Below are positions 1 through 7,583 of a stretch of 64,000 nucleotides of DNA, in pieces. Both the position numbers and the translations under genes were made by a program. This stretch comes from Acidobacteriota bacterium (GTDB taxonomy: Bacteria; Acidobacteriota; Terriglobia; Terriglobales; Acidobacteriaceae). The number at the start of each line of letters is the position of its first letter. The stretch's first letter is position 1. The stretch is from positions 1 to 64,000 of the forward strand of contig JAJZIJ010000003.1 in the NCBI GenBank assembly GCA_021810625.1. Direction: 5' to 3'. The notes beneath the pieces are model-generated. The model had not been told where the DNA came from and ran no database searches. It saw only the letters and a program-made list of their open reading frames with translations.

Positions 1-2
1 CG

Positions 3-239
3 CTGGTCACGCTCGTAATGGCTGTTCTTGCCGTGCCCTTTGCGCTCTCCACGGGACGGCGCGGATCGTTGACCGGCGTTGCCATCGCCATTGGAGTTGC
101 CATTGCCTACTGGACGGCAGCAGGACTTTTTGAAGCGATGGGAAATGTAAATACGCTGCCAGCGGCGCTGGCCGCCTGGTCTCCCGATCTGATGTTTGCG
201 TTGGCCGGAGGCTATCTCCTGCTGAGAACGCCGACATAG
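3..239 (+). CDS. LptF/LptG-family permease, C-terminal fragment
   Basis: This is the last 78 codons of a gene whose start lies left of the window; the frame is open from base 3. The visible part has two hydrophobic segments, around AVPFALSTGRRG and a Gly/Ile-rich helix starting GVAIAIGVAIAYWTA, followed by a short loop with LPAALAAWSPDLMF and a last helix. That pattern matches the C-terminal transmembrane region of YjgP/YjgQ (LptF/LptG) proteins, the inner-membrane permeases that extract lipopolysaccharide for transport to the outer membrane with LptB. Only the tail is visible, so LptF and LptG cannot be told apart. Confidence 0.7.
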   Translation: MVTLVMAVLAVPFALSTGRRGSLTGVAIAIGVAIAYWTAAGLFEAMGNVNTLPAALAAWSPDLMFALAGGYLLLRTPT

Positions 240-371
240 GGGATATCTGCGCACGTAGGTGTATTGAAGGGGCGCGGCTTTAGCCGCGCCATACATGCAG
301 CAAAATCAACGTGGGCTTCAGCCCCTGAGGGAATATGGTCTCGCAATAAGGACTTGTGCAGCGTTTTTCTG
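240..371. repeat. MITE-like intergenic repeat, copy 1
   Basis: The spacer before the ABC transporter carries a perfect 20-bp palindrome at 271-290 (GGCGCGGCTTTAGCCGCGCC), then a CAGCAAAATCAACG block, a GGGCTTCAGCCCCTGAGG block, and an ACTTGTGCAGCGTTTTTC end. The same blocks in the same order occur at 10452-10582, and related sequence occurs at 19651-19735 and 21218-21344. It contains no credible coding sequence. Confidence 0.8.
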
Positions 372-418
372 GCTTGCCAGAGTCCTACAATAGACAGATG
401 GGAATGGCCTGATTCATT

Positions 419-2176
419 ATGCTCCAGAAGTTACGACCTCTATTTCCGTACATGCGGCGCTACCATCGTGGCTATCTTGCAGGCGCCATCTGCGTGATCT
501 GTAGCAATGCGCTCTGGATTCTCCTGCCGCAGATTCTTCGCAATGCCGTCAATGACCTGACGCATCACCTGACCCGCGAAAGAATTTTGATCGACGCGCT
601 GTTGCTGATCGCGCTGGCAGCTTCCAAGGGAATTTTTCTTTTTCTCACGCGATGGATTTTGATCAGCATCTCACGAGACATCGAATACGATCTACGCAAC
701 GATCTGCTTCTGTCGCTGGAAAGCCAGTCCCTCTCCTATTTCCAGGAGCATCGCACCGGCGACATTATGGCCCGCACCACGAATGACCTGAATGCTGTGC
801 GCATGTTGCTTGGCCCGGCTATTATGTACAGCGCCAATACCGTGCTGTTTACCATCGGCGCGCTGTTCTTTATGCTGCGCATCAGTCCCTGGATGACGCT
901 GCTGGCCTTCGCGCCTCTGCCCGTTGCGAGCCTGCTGGTGCAGTATTTTGGCCGCCGCATTCACGAACGCTTCGAGCGCATCCAGGCCATGTTTTCCGAT
1001 ATCTCCGCGCAGGTGCAGGAAAACGTCTCCGGCGTGCGGCTGATCCGTGCCTTCGCGCAGGAAGATGCGGAGATTCGCTCCTTCGAGAACGCCAATCGGG
1101 AATACATTCGCCGCAGCCTGCTGCTGGTGCGATTGATGGGAATGTTGTGGCCGACGCTGGAATTTCTGCTGGGCCTGTCTATGGTGGTGGTGCTGTGGGT
1201 GGGCGGGCATGAAGTGCTTTCAGGGCGCATCTCGGTGGGAGCATTTGTTGCCTTCAACACCTACATGCTCATGCTCACCTGGCCGGTGATTGCGCTGGGA
1301 TGGGTGGTCAACATTGTGCAGCGCGGAACAGCTTCCATGACCAGAATCCACGAAATTCTTATCGCGGGGCCAACCATCACCGATGCTGCGCTTCCTGCGG
1401 AATCCTTGGTCGCTTCCAAGATCAACGGCGAGATTGAGTTTCGCAATTTGAGCTTTTCCTATGGCGACGGCCAGCCTGCGGCTCTGCAAAACATCAGCCT
1501 CAAAATCCCCGCAGGCAGCAGTCTGGCCATCGTTGGGCCGACCGGTTCTGGAAAAACTACGCTGGTTCGTTTGATTCCGCGTCTCTTCGATGTGGAGCGC
1601 GGCATGTTGCTGCTCGATGGCCGCCCAGCGCAGGACTATCGCCTGGAGACGCTACGGCAGGCCATAGGATTTGTTCCGCAGGAAACATTTCTCTTCAGCG
1701 AGACGATCCATGAGAACATTGCCTTCGGCGCGCCGGACGCGACCAAAGAGCAGGTTTTGGCTGCGGCCAACATTGCTTCCATTCGCGATGAGATTCTGGA
1801 GTTTCCACGCGGATTTGAAACTATGGTTGGGGAACGCGGCATTACTCTCTCCGGTGGACAAAAACAGCGCACCGCGATTGCGCGCGCGCTGGTGCGCGAG
1901 CCTTCCATCCTGATCCTTGATGACGCGCTGGCCAGCGTGGACACCTATACCGAAGAGCGCATTTTGCAGTCGTTGGCGGCAGTGCTGCGTGGACGAACTA
2001 CCATCCTCATCTCTCACAGAATTTCCACGGTGCGCCATGCCGACCAAATTGCCGTTCTGGTGGATGGACAGATTGCCGAGCTTGGCAGCCACGAGGAACT
2101 GGTCGCGCGCAATGGTCACTATGCGCGCCTGTTTGAAAAACAAATGCTGGAAGAAGAACTGGCCGTTGCCGGGTAG
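419..2176 (+). CDS. ABC transporter, fused permease and ATPase (MdlA/YheI type)
   Basis: A 585-residue half-transporter that would work as a dimer in the inner membrane. Residues 1 to about 310 form a six-helix exporter-type transmembrane domain, and about 335-575 form the nucleotide-binding domain. The Walker A motif GPTGSGKTT is at 373-381, the signature LSGGQ at 477-481, Walker B ILILDDA around 498-503, and the H-loop ISHR near 535. The residue after the Walker B Asp is Asp rather than the usual catalytic Glu, as is common in the MdlA/YheI branch of heterodimeric exporters; no partner gene lies beside it. The substrate cannot be predicted. It follows repeat copy 1 and ends 6 bp before the stop of the convergent fliS. 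Confidence 0.9.
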   Translation: MLQKLRPLFPYMRRYHRGYLAGAICVICSNALWILLPQILRNAVNDLTHHLTRERILIDALLLIALAASKGIFLFLTRWILISISRDIEYDLRNDLLLSLESQSLSYFQEHRTGDIMARTTNDLNAVRMLLGPAIMYSANTVLFTIGALFFMLRISPWMTLLAFAPLPVASLLVQYFGRRIHERFERIQAMFSDISAQVQENVSGVRLIRAFAQEDAEIRSFENANREYIRRSLLLVRLMGMLWPTLEFLLGLSMVVVLWVGGHEVLSGRISVGAFVAFNTYMLMLTWPVIALGWVVNIVQRGTASMTRIHEILIAGPTITDAALPAESLVASKINGEIEFRNLSFSYGDGQPAALQNISLKIPAGSSLAIVGPTGSGKTTLVRLIPRLFDVERGMLLLDGRPAQDYRLETLRQAIGFVPQETFLFSETIHENIAFGAPDATKEQVLAAANIASIRDEILEFPRGFETMVGERGITLSGGQKQRTAIARALVREPSILILDDALASVDTYTEERILQSLAAVLRGRTTILISHRISTVRHADQIAVLVDGQIAELGSHEELVARNGHYARLFEKQMLEEELAVAG

Positions 2177-2182
2177 AACCCC

Positions 2183-2686
2183 CTACGCTGACCAGCGGTG
2201 CGCAACGGGCTCTTCAGCCACAGTGGAGATCGACACGGGCGCAGACCGGACGGATACGTGCCTCTCTTCTCGTGTCTGCCGATCCCGCGGCAACATGCCC
2301 TGCGCAGCTTCGCTGGACGAAATCTCCTGCCATGCGTCGCGCACATTGCGAATGTTGTGAATGGTCTCTTGAAGTAGTTCGACCGATCCATCCCGCGAGG
2401 CGATCACGCACTGCGAATACATGGCTGCATAAAACTCACTCAGCGTCACCGCAGACTGTCCCCCGGCATCCGCCCGGAGACGCCCCTGCAAATATGTCAG
2501 GATGTCCAGCGTGTACTTGACGTTTTCACGTCGCCCCGCAGTATCCCCGGATTCGATGCAGGCAATGGCTTGATGGAGAAATCGCATCATGCCATCGTAG
2601 AGCACCACGACTAGCTCAATGCTGTTTTTGACTGCGAGTGTCTGCTGCTGATAATCCATTGCCTGCCTCTGCGGAATTCGGATCAT
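2183..2686 (-). CDS. fliS: Flagellar export chaperone FliS
   Basis: A 167-residue cytoplasmic protein of the FliS family, which binds the C-terminus of unpolymerised flagellin and delivers it to the export gate. The FliS fold is recognisable from YQQQTLAVKNSIELVVVLYD near residue 13 through the helical GRRENVKYTLDILTYLQGRL stretch to ETIHNIRNVRDAWQEI. The last 40 or so residues are a polar tail beyond the usual FliS length of roughly 130. Its ATG overlaps the fliD stop by 4 bp (ATGA), so it is translationally coupled to fliD and shares its sigma-28-type promoter. Confidence 0.9.
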   Translation of the reverse strand: MIRIPQRQAMDYQQQTLAVKNSIELVVVLYDGMMRFLHQAIACIESGDTAGRRENVKYTLDILTYLQGRLRADAGGQSAVTLSEFYAAMYSQCVIASRDGSVELLQETIHNIRNVRDAWQEISSSEAAQGMLPRDRQTREERHVSVRSAPVSISTVAEEPVAHRWSA

Positions 2687-4371
2687 CCGAAGTTCGGGTT
2701 GATGTTATATCCAGAGAAGGAACTATAGAGTTCATTCATGTAACCCAGTTGCTGTGGAATCTGTGTCAGAGTGAAATTGGCCTGGTTCAGTTCCGCTGTC
2801 AACGTCTGCGTTTTCTGGGCAATCAATGTGTTCTCATTGGTGATATTGGTGTTCAATGAGGCTTCTATCGTCTGGTTTTGCTGCTGCGCCAGATAGACAG
2901 AGCCATTGGGAGCTTGTGTGCCCAGATTGTTCAATATGGTGGTAAAGTTTCCGCCAAAGGACGTGTAGGTCGAGCTAGGTTGCAAAAAATTGACCACGTC
3001 TTGATAGTTACTATTCAACGTGGCGTCCAATGCGGATACATTGAGCGTGAGCGTTCCATTGTTATTGACCGAGACACCCAGTTGCGTAATCGACGAAATA
3101 CTTCCACTTCCACTCGCCTGTAAGGTCGGCGCGCTGGCTGCCAACGTGGCAGGGGTTGAGGAGGATGCCGTTACTGTCATGGCGGTATCCGTCGAATTCA
3201 ACGTGGCGGAGTAGCCCGTGCCGGATGCGTTCAAATCTGCGGCAATCTGCGTCAAGGTCGAAGGAGTCGTAATCGCAGCGCTCGATCCTGTGCCACTGGC
3301 TCCCGTACCAAAGGCTCCCGCTGCCGCCGTGTAAGTGTCCGTTGCGGAAGGTGCCGTGAAGGTATAGCCCGTGCTCTGACTCCCCGTGGCCGTCAGGCCA
3401 GAGGGGACGATGTACGTCATCGCCGCTTGCAATTGGGACTGCAAAAGAGCAACCGTCGGGTTGCCGAAAAGTGGTTCTGGTGTACCCGTACTGGTATTGC
3501 CTTCCTGGGTATTTATATCCGTCAGCGCTGTATTGTAGGCAGTAACAAAGCTCTGTACTGCCGTTTCCACCGCCGTATTGTTATTGGCAATTTCTACCTG
3601 CACCGGGCTGCTTGCCGCAGCCGAAAGCAACTGAAAGCTGACACCAGGAATCGCATTCGTCACCGTATTCGAGGTGCTGGTTTCGCTGATGCCATCCACG
3701 ACAAAGGAAGCATTCGACCCAGCTTGTGCCTGGGTGAAGGAAATAGTATTCGAGGTGTTCGTTGTATCCTTCAGCGTGGTGCCGACGGTAAAGTTCCCCG
3801 TCGTGCCGCTGGTATTGCTGACCAGAGACAATCTTGATCCACCGGAATCGGTAATGATGTTGGCCGTCACGCCCGCATTCGCATTGTTTACGTCGGAGGC
3901 AATTTGCGCGATGGTTTCTCCACCAGAGGCTGTGTTGATGGTTACCGGAGTGCCACCATTGACCGTCAGGGTCAGGCTGCCACTGACCAGATCGTTGGGA
4001 TTGGAAAAGTCTTCAGAATAATACGAGGCCGTTTGCGCCAGACTATTCACCGTCACTGTGTGGCTGCCAGCCAGGGCCGTGTTGCTGGCCGAAAGCAGTT
4101 GTAACACATTAGTGTTGGAACTGGATCCCTGCTTGGATTCGAGAACACCTTGAAAATTTGTAAGTGTCTGCAAACTCGTGGTCAGATTTGACAAGTCCGT
4201 GCCTAGTGTCGTGTACACGGTGTCCTGGGACTGCAATTGGGCTAGCTGGGTCTTCCAGGGCGTCTCGATATTCTGCATGATGGAGGTAATCTGGCTCACC
4301 GTCTGCGAGACGTTGATGCCTTGTCCACCTGTAGGCGATCCGAAGTTTAAGCCTACTGTGCCCATCGCCAT
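2683..4371 (-). CDS. fliD: Flagellar filament capping protein FliD
   Basis: A 562-residue protein that caps the filament and helps flagellin subunits fold at the tip. The N-terminal FliD domain starts MAMGTVGLNFGSPTGG and runs through VSQTVSQITSIMQNIETPWK. A flagellin hook IN-type segment is at TVNGGTPVTINTASGGETIA, and the C-terminal FliD domain ends with coiled-coil sequence and YMNELYSSFSGYNINPNFG. The frame is open 18 codons further upstream, but I chose the ATG at 4371 because GGAAAGGGG lies just before it. Residues about 330-424 closely resemble part of the flagellin encoded upstream. It is followed by fliS with a 4-bp overlap. Confidence 0.9.
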   Translation of the reverse strand: MAMGTVGLNFGSPTGGQGINVSQTVSQITSIMQNIETPWKTQLAQLQSQDTVYTTLGTDLSNLTTSLQTLTNFQGVLESKQGSSSNTNVLQLLSASNTALAGSHTVTVNSLAQTASYYSEDFSNPNDLVSGSLTLTVNGGTPVTINTASGGETIAQIASDVNNANAGVTANIITDSGGSRLSLVSNTSGTTGNFTVGTTLKDTTNTSNTISFTQAQAGSNASFVVDGISETSTSNTVTNAIPGVSFQLLSAAASSPVQVEIANNNTAVETAVQSFVTAYNTALTDINTQEGNTSTGTPEPLFGNPTVALLQSQLQAAMTYIVPSGLTATGSQSTGYTFTAPSATDTYTAAAGAFGTGASGTGSSAAITTPSTLTQIAADLNASGTGYSATLNSTDTAMTVTASSSTPATLAASAPTLQASGSGSISSITQLGVSVNNNGTLTLNVSALDATLNSNYQDVVNFLQPSSTYTSFGGNFTTILNNLGTQAPNGSVYLAQQQNQTIEASLNTNITNENTLIAQKTQTLTAELNQANFTLTQIPQQLGYMNELYSSFSGYNINPNFG

Positions 4372-4434
4372 GCCCCTTTCCAGCGCAATCAGGGCATCTT
4401 TTCTGCTCCTGGTCGCACCCGCCATCTGGGTTCT

Positions 4435-4461
4435 ACATCGGCAGGGGGAGGGAAACCTTCA
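4435..4461 (-). promoter_or_regulatory. Sigma-28-type promoter of fliDS
   Basis: Read on the minus strand the sequence is TGAAGGTT, 11 bases, GCCGATGT. The flagellar sigma-28 (FliA) consensus is TAAAGTTT-N11-GCCGATAA, so the spacing is exact, the GCCGAT core is complete and six of eight -35 bases match. It lies about 60 bp upstream of the chosen fliD start. Confidence 0.7.
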
Positions 4462-4502
4462 GAGGCGTGTTGTCTATGAACGGAAAAATTGATTGTTCCA
4501 TG

Positions 4503-4541
4503 AAAATGCGGAAGGCGCGATGGCCGCGCCTTCCGCATTTT
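4503..4541 (-). terminator. Rho-independent terminator of the flagellin gene
   Basis: A 16-bp perfect stem (AAAATGCGGAAGGCGC paired with GCGCCTTCCGCATTTT) with a short loop, ending in four T on the minus strand, lies 17 bp beyond the flagellin stop. It separates the abundant flagellin transcript from fliDS. Confidence 0.85.
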
Positions 4542-4557
4542 GTACATTGGCGATGGA

Positions 4558-6051
4558 TTATTGCAGCAGCTTGAGCACCTCCTGCTGCACGGTGTTGGCC
4601 TGGGCCAGAGCGCTGATGCCGGTCTGGCTCAGAATCTGGTACTTGGACAACTCGGAAGTGGCCTTGCCATAGTCGGTGGCCATGATGTTGTTCTGGGCCG
4701 AAACCACGTTGGTATATTCCGTGCTGGCAACATTGGCCTCCGCATTCAGCGTGTTGATTTGCGAACCGAAATACCCGCGTTGGGCGGCCACATCGGTGAT
4801 GGCGCTGTTGATCGCCGTCAGAGCCGCTTGCGCATCGGTTGCATTGCTGAGATCGGTTGTACTCAGATTTGTTCCGGTGCCCACAGTGTAGGAAATGCCG
4901 TTGGTGGCTGCGCCTCCGCTGGCGGTGAAGGCTAAGGTGGTCTGGTTATTGCCCGTGGATGCCGTCGTCATGGTCTGCAAGGCGCTTCCCGTGTCGTTGA
5001 TGATCAGGCTGGAATATCCCCCAGCCGTCTGCACCGAAGCAGAAATTCCAGAGACATTGGCGCTGTTGATGGCAGTGGCAGCCTGGGCAATTGTATCCCC
5101 CGCAACACTAACCTGTGAGCCTGCCGTGGCTGCGGTCAGCGTGGCCGCAGTGGGAGTAACAGGGGTTGTTCCCGTGGCCGTAATTGTGAGCTGTGTCCCG
5201 GCGCTATTGACCGTTGCCGTGTACCCGGCAGTCGATGAACCGGTGAACGCTGATTGAGCATTCAGATTCGCGGCAATTTCCGTTAGCGTCGAAGGCGAAG
5301 TGACGGCTGCATTGCTCGTTGAGCTAAAGGCGTTCGCCCCCAGCGTAAAGGTATTGGAAGCGGAAGACGCCGTAAATACCTCAGTTTTTGCAGTAGAGTT
5401 CACGGTACCCGCGATATTCCCGTAGGTCGGCGCAAGCTGGAAGGTCAGCGTTGAGCCTGCGGCCAGCGTGGATGTCGATGTAACCGCCCCGCTGGTATAT
5501 GTATTGGCCGTGGATGCCGCCGTGATAACTCCACCAACATCGCCAACGCTGGAGGAACTCAGCGATTTGATGCTCAGCGTATCAATGCTGGATCCAATCG
5601 CGGAAGCGTCTCCCGTGAAGATGGATGTCGTCGATCCAAATACCCCCACACCGTTAAAGCTGGAGGTCGAACCGATGTTGTTGATCTCGGCCAGGATCGA
5701 CTGATACTCCTGATTGGCTGCCGCATCCTGCGTGGTATTGAGCGTACCGTTGGAGGCCTCTGTGGCCAGCGTAACGGCACGGTTAAGCAGGTTGGTGACC
5801 TGCGAAAGCGCGCCATCTGCCACTTGCAGCAGACCCACGCCACTGCTGGCATTGGTCGCTGACTGGGTGAGGGCTGTGGCGTTGGCACCGAGACCGTCGG
5901 CCAGGGACAGGCCAGCGGCGTCCGATGCGCCGGAGTTGATGCGCGAACCAGACGAAAGTTCCGTCAGCACGTTCTGCAAGCTGGCGTTTGTCTGATTCAG
6001 GTTATTTTCTGCGTAGATCGCAGAGATGTTATTTAAGACGCCTAAGGACAT
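4558..6051 (-). CDS. fliC: Flagellin
   Basis: A 497-residue filament subunit. The conserved N-terminal D0/D1 region starts MSLGVLNNISAIYAENNLNQ and contains LSSGSRINSGASDAAGLSLA. The C-terminal D1/D0 region runs from AQRGYFGSQINTLNAEANVA to ISALAQANTVQQEVLKLLQ. Between them is a Thr/Ser/Ala-rich variable domain of about 270 residues. The frame is open another 108 codons upstream, but that part does not resemble flagellin; the ATG at 6051 has an AGGAG 6 bases before it and gives the canonical N-terminus. Transcription probably starts from the sigma-28-type promoter at 6183-6209 and stops at the hairpin at 4503-4541. Residues about 226-312 share a module with FliD. Confidence 0.92.
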   Translation of the reverse strand: MSLGVLNNISAIYAENNLNQTNASLQNVLTELSSGSRINSGASDAAGLSLADGLGANATALTQSATNASSGVGLLQVADGALSQVTNLLNRAVTLATEASNGTLNTTQDAAANQEYQSILAEINNIGSTSSFNGVGVFGSTTSIFTGDASAIGSSIDTLSIKSLSSSSVGDVGGVITAASTANTYTSGAVTSTSTLAAGSTLTFQLAPTYGNIAGTVNSTAKTEVFTASSASNTFTLGANAFSSTSNAAVTSPSTLTEIAANLNAQSAFTGSSTAGYTATVNSAGTQLTITATGTTPVTPTAATLTAATAGSQVSVAGDTIAQAATAINSANVSGISASVQTAGGYSSLIINDTGSALQTMTTASTGNNQTTLAFTASGGAATNGISYTVGTGTNLSTTDLSNATDAQAALTAINSAITDVAAQRGYFGSQINTLNAEANVASTEYTNVVSAQNNIMATDYGKATSELSKYQILSQTGISALAQANTVQQEVLKLLQ

Positions 6052-6182
6052 AATCCGCTCCTGGAATCGATAGAGATAGTGGTTGGCGAGCTTCCTGTCC
6101 TCGGGCGTCCCCAGCTTGTCTGTGTAGTACAGGGAAGCTGGAAAACGATCCGCGCGGTAAGGAATTCCGCACTCACAGACCT

Positions 6183-6209
6183 TCATCGGCTGGGGTCTCC
6201 AGCACTTTA
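6183..6209 (-). promoter_or_regulatory. Sigma-28-type promoter of flagellin
   Basis: On the minus strand the sequence reads TAAAGTGC, 11 bases, GCCGATGA. This is close to the FliA consensus TAAAGTTT-N11-GCCGATAA, with exact spacing. It would give a flagellin leader of roughly 125 nt, long enough to hold post-transcriptional control elements. Confidence 0.8.
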
Positions 6210-6290
6210 CGGGCCAATATAAAAATCTGCGGTCGCAATCTTCTTTTTCTATCGCATTCCTGCCTGCGGAACACTCCCTATATAGAGCGA

Positions 6291-6318
6291 TGAACTTTCT
6301 TTCGTCTTTTGCCGATAC
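6291..6318 (+). promoter_or_regulatory. Sigma-28-type promoter of flbD-motAB
   Basis: The plus strand reads TGAACTTT, 12 bases, GCCGATAC, close to the sigma-28 consensus but with one extra spacer base. It lies about 45 bp before the flbD ATG and diverges from the flagellin promoter. A Shine-Dalgarno AAGGA is at 6349-6353. Confidence 0.6.
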
Positions 6319-6361
6319 AGGGGGATGAAGGCAGACGATCTCCGATCCAAGGATCACGAAA

Positions 6362-6706
6362 ATGATTTCACTCACCCGCTTGAATGGAGAAACGATGGTG
6401 CTGAACAGCGATCTGATTCGCTATGCCGAGGCCAATCCGGATACCGTTCTTACGCTGGTGACCGGAGAGAAAATCGTCGTGGCCGAATCCTGCGATGACC
6501 TGGTGGCGCGTGTGGTGGAGTATCGATCCAAACTTTTGCGCATGGCCTTCCCAGACCAACAAATCGTGGAAGAAAGCGCTTCCACGCGGGGAACGGCAAT
6601 CGGGGCCAAAGTCGCTGGTTCCGCAGTCGAATCTGCCAACGCGAAGCAGGAGAGCGATGCTGATGCCGACAAGAGCTGGCGGCGACGGCAGCGAGGAAAC
6701 GATTGA
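6362..6706 (+). CDS. flbD: FlbD-family flagellar protein
   Basis: A 114-residue protein. Residues 1-60 (MISLTRLNGETMVLNSDLIR, then TLVTGEKIVVAESCDDLV) match the small FlbD/SwrD family usually found in flagellar operons, where SwrD has been linked to motor power in Bacillus. The remaining 50 or so residues are a charged, low-complexity tail rich in Ala, Glu and Lys, ending in Arg-rich sequence, that most relatives lack. It starts 36 bp or so after a sigma-28-type promoter and lies before motA, as expected for a stator-linked gene. A short hairpin with a T run follows it at 6709-6733. Confidence 0.8.
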   Translation: MISLTRLNGETMVLNSDLIRYAEANPDTVLTLVTGEKIVVAESCDDLVARVVEYRSKLLRMAFPDQQIVEESASTRGTAIGAKVAGSAVESANAKQESDADADKSWRRRQRGND

Positions 6707-6708
6707 TT

Positions 6709-6733
6709 CGGGATATTGTTTCCCGTTTTTTTT
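6709..6733 (+). terminator. Possible terminator or attenuator between flbD and motA
   Basis: CGGGA pairs with TCCCG across a 7-base loop and is followed by eight T. The stem is only 5 bp, so termination is probably partial, which would reduce motAB expression relative to flbD. Confidence 0.5.
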
Positions 6734-6771
6734 ATGCGGATCAGGCCGGAGTCGAACATAGACCAGAGTCA

Positions 6772-6805
6772 ATCCCGAACCGGAGTAGATCCCGAACCGG
6801 AGTAG
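6772..6805 (+). repeat. Tandem duplication carrying the motA ribosome-binding site
   Basis: The 17-base unit ATCCCGAACCGGAGTAG occurs twice back to back at 6772-6788 and 6789-6805. Each copy contains GGAG; the second copy's GGAG is well placed for the motA ATG at 6810. Confidence 0.85.
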
Positions 6806-6809
6806 AGCG

Positions 6810-7583
6810 ATGGATAAGAGCAGTTTTGGTGGCATTGTCCTGGCTATCGGGGGCATCCTAACCGGCATGATGATGGAAGGCGGCAACATCCGCCAAATCC
6901 TACAGCCGACAGCGGCCATCATCGTGTTGGGGGGAACCATTGGCGCGATCTTGCTGCAATTCCCGCTGCGAACGGTCATAAAAGCCGTGAAGCAATTGGC
7001 GCTTGTCTTCTTTAGTAAGGAGCAGGATGGCTCCGCTCAAATTACGCAACTGGTCGAGTTTGCCAATAAAGCCCGGCGCACCGGCATCGTCTCTCTGGAT
7101 GCGGATTTAGGCGAGGTGCATGAACCGTTTTTGAAGCAGGCGTTGATGCTCGCCGTCGATGGCACCGATCCTGCGGAGTTGCGCAAGATCATGCAACTGG
7201 AGCTGGACAATCAAGGGGAAAACGACGAACGCATTCCCCAGGTCTTTGAATCCGCTGGCGGATACGCTCCAACGGTTGGCATCATTGGCGCCGTGCTTGG
7301 CCTCATCCAAGTGATGCAGCATTTGGATGACATCAATGAAGTCGGGCGCGGCATTGCCGTGGCCTTCGTCGCCACCATCTATGGAGTAGGTCTGGCCAAT
7401 CTTATCTGTCTGCCCTCCGCCGGAAAACTAAAGATTCGCCATCGCGAAGAGCAGATACAAAAAGAAATGATGCTCGAAGGGGTCATCTCCATTATGGAGG
7501 GGATGAACCCGCGCATGGTGGAGTTGAAGCTAAAAACATTCCTGTCGGAACAACACCCTGAGACCGAGGCAGCCAAGACATGA
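6810..7583 (+). CDS. motA: Flagellar motor stator protein MotA
   Basis: A 257-residue inner-membrane protein that with MotB forms the ion-conducting stator. Helices are visible at IVLAIGGILTGMMMEGG, AAIIVLGGTIGAILLQFP, YAPTVGIIGAVLGLIQVM and GIAVAFVATIYGVGLANLI. The large cytoplasmic loop between helices 2 and 3 contains the family region ARRTGIVSLDADLGEV and the HEPFLKQALMLAVDG stretch. The ATG has GGAG 8 bases before it. It overlaps motB by 4 bp (ATGA), so stator stoichiometry is probably set by translational coupling. Whether protons or sodium are used cannot be read from the sequence. Confidence 0.93.
   Translation: MDKSSFGGIVLAIGGILTGMMMEGGNIRQILQPTAAIIVLGGTIGAILLQFPLRTVIKAVKQLALVFFSKEQDGSAQITQLVEFANKARRTGIVSLDADLGEVHEPFLKQALMLAVDGTDPAELRKIMQLELDNQGENDERIPQVFESAGGYAPTVGIIGAVLGLIQVMQHLDDINEVGRGIAVAFVATIYGVGLANLICLPSAGKLKIRHREEQIQKEMMLEGVISIMEGMNPRMVELKLKTFLSEQHPETEAAKT

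Noticed and set aside
2272-2520. Plus-strand frames over fliS
   Set aside because: Shadows of fliS without start context.
6052-6375. 108-codon N-terminal extension of flagellin
   Set aside because: It contains the sigma-28-type promoter, and the ATG at 6051 with AGGAG gives the canonical flagellin N-terminus.
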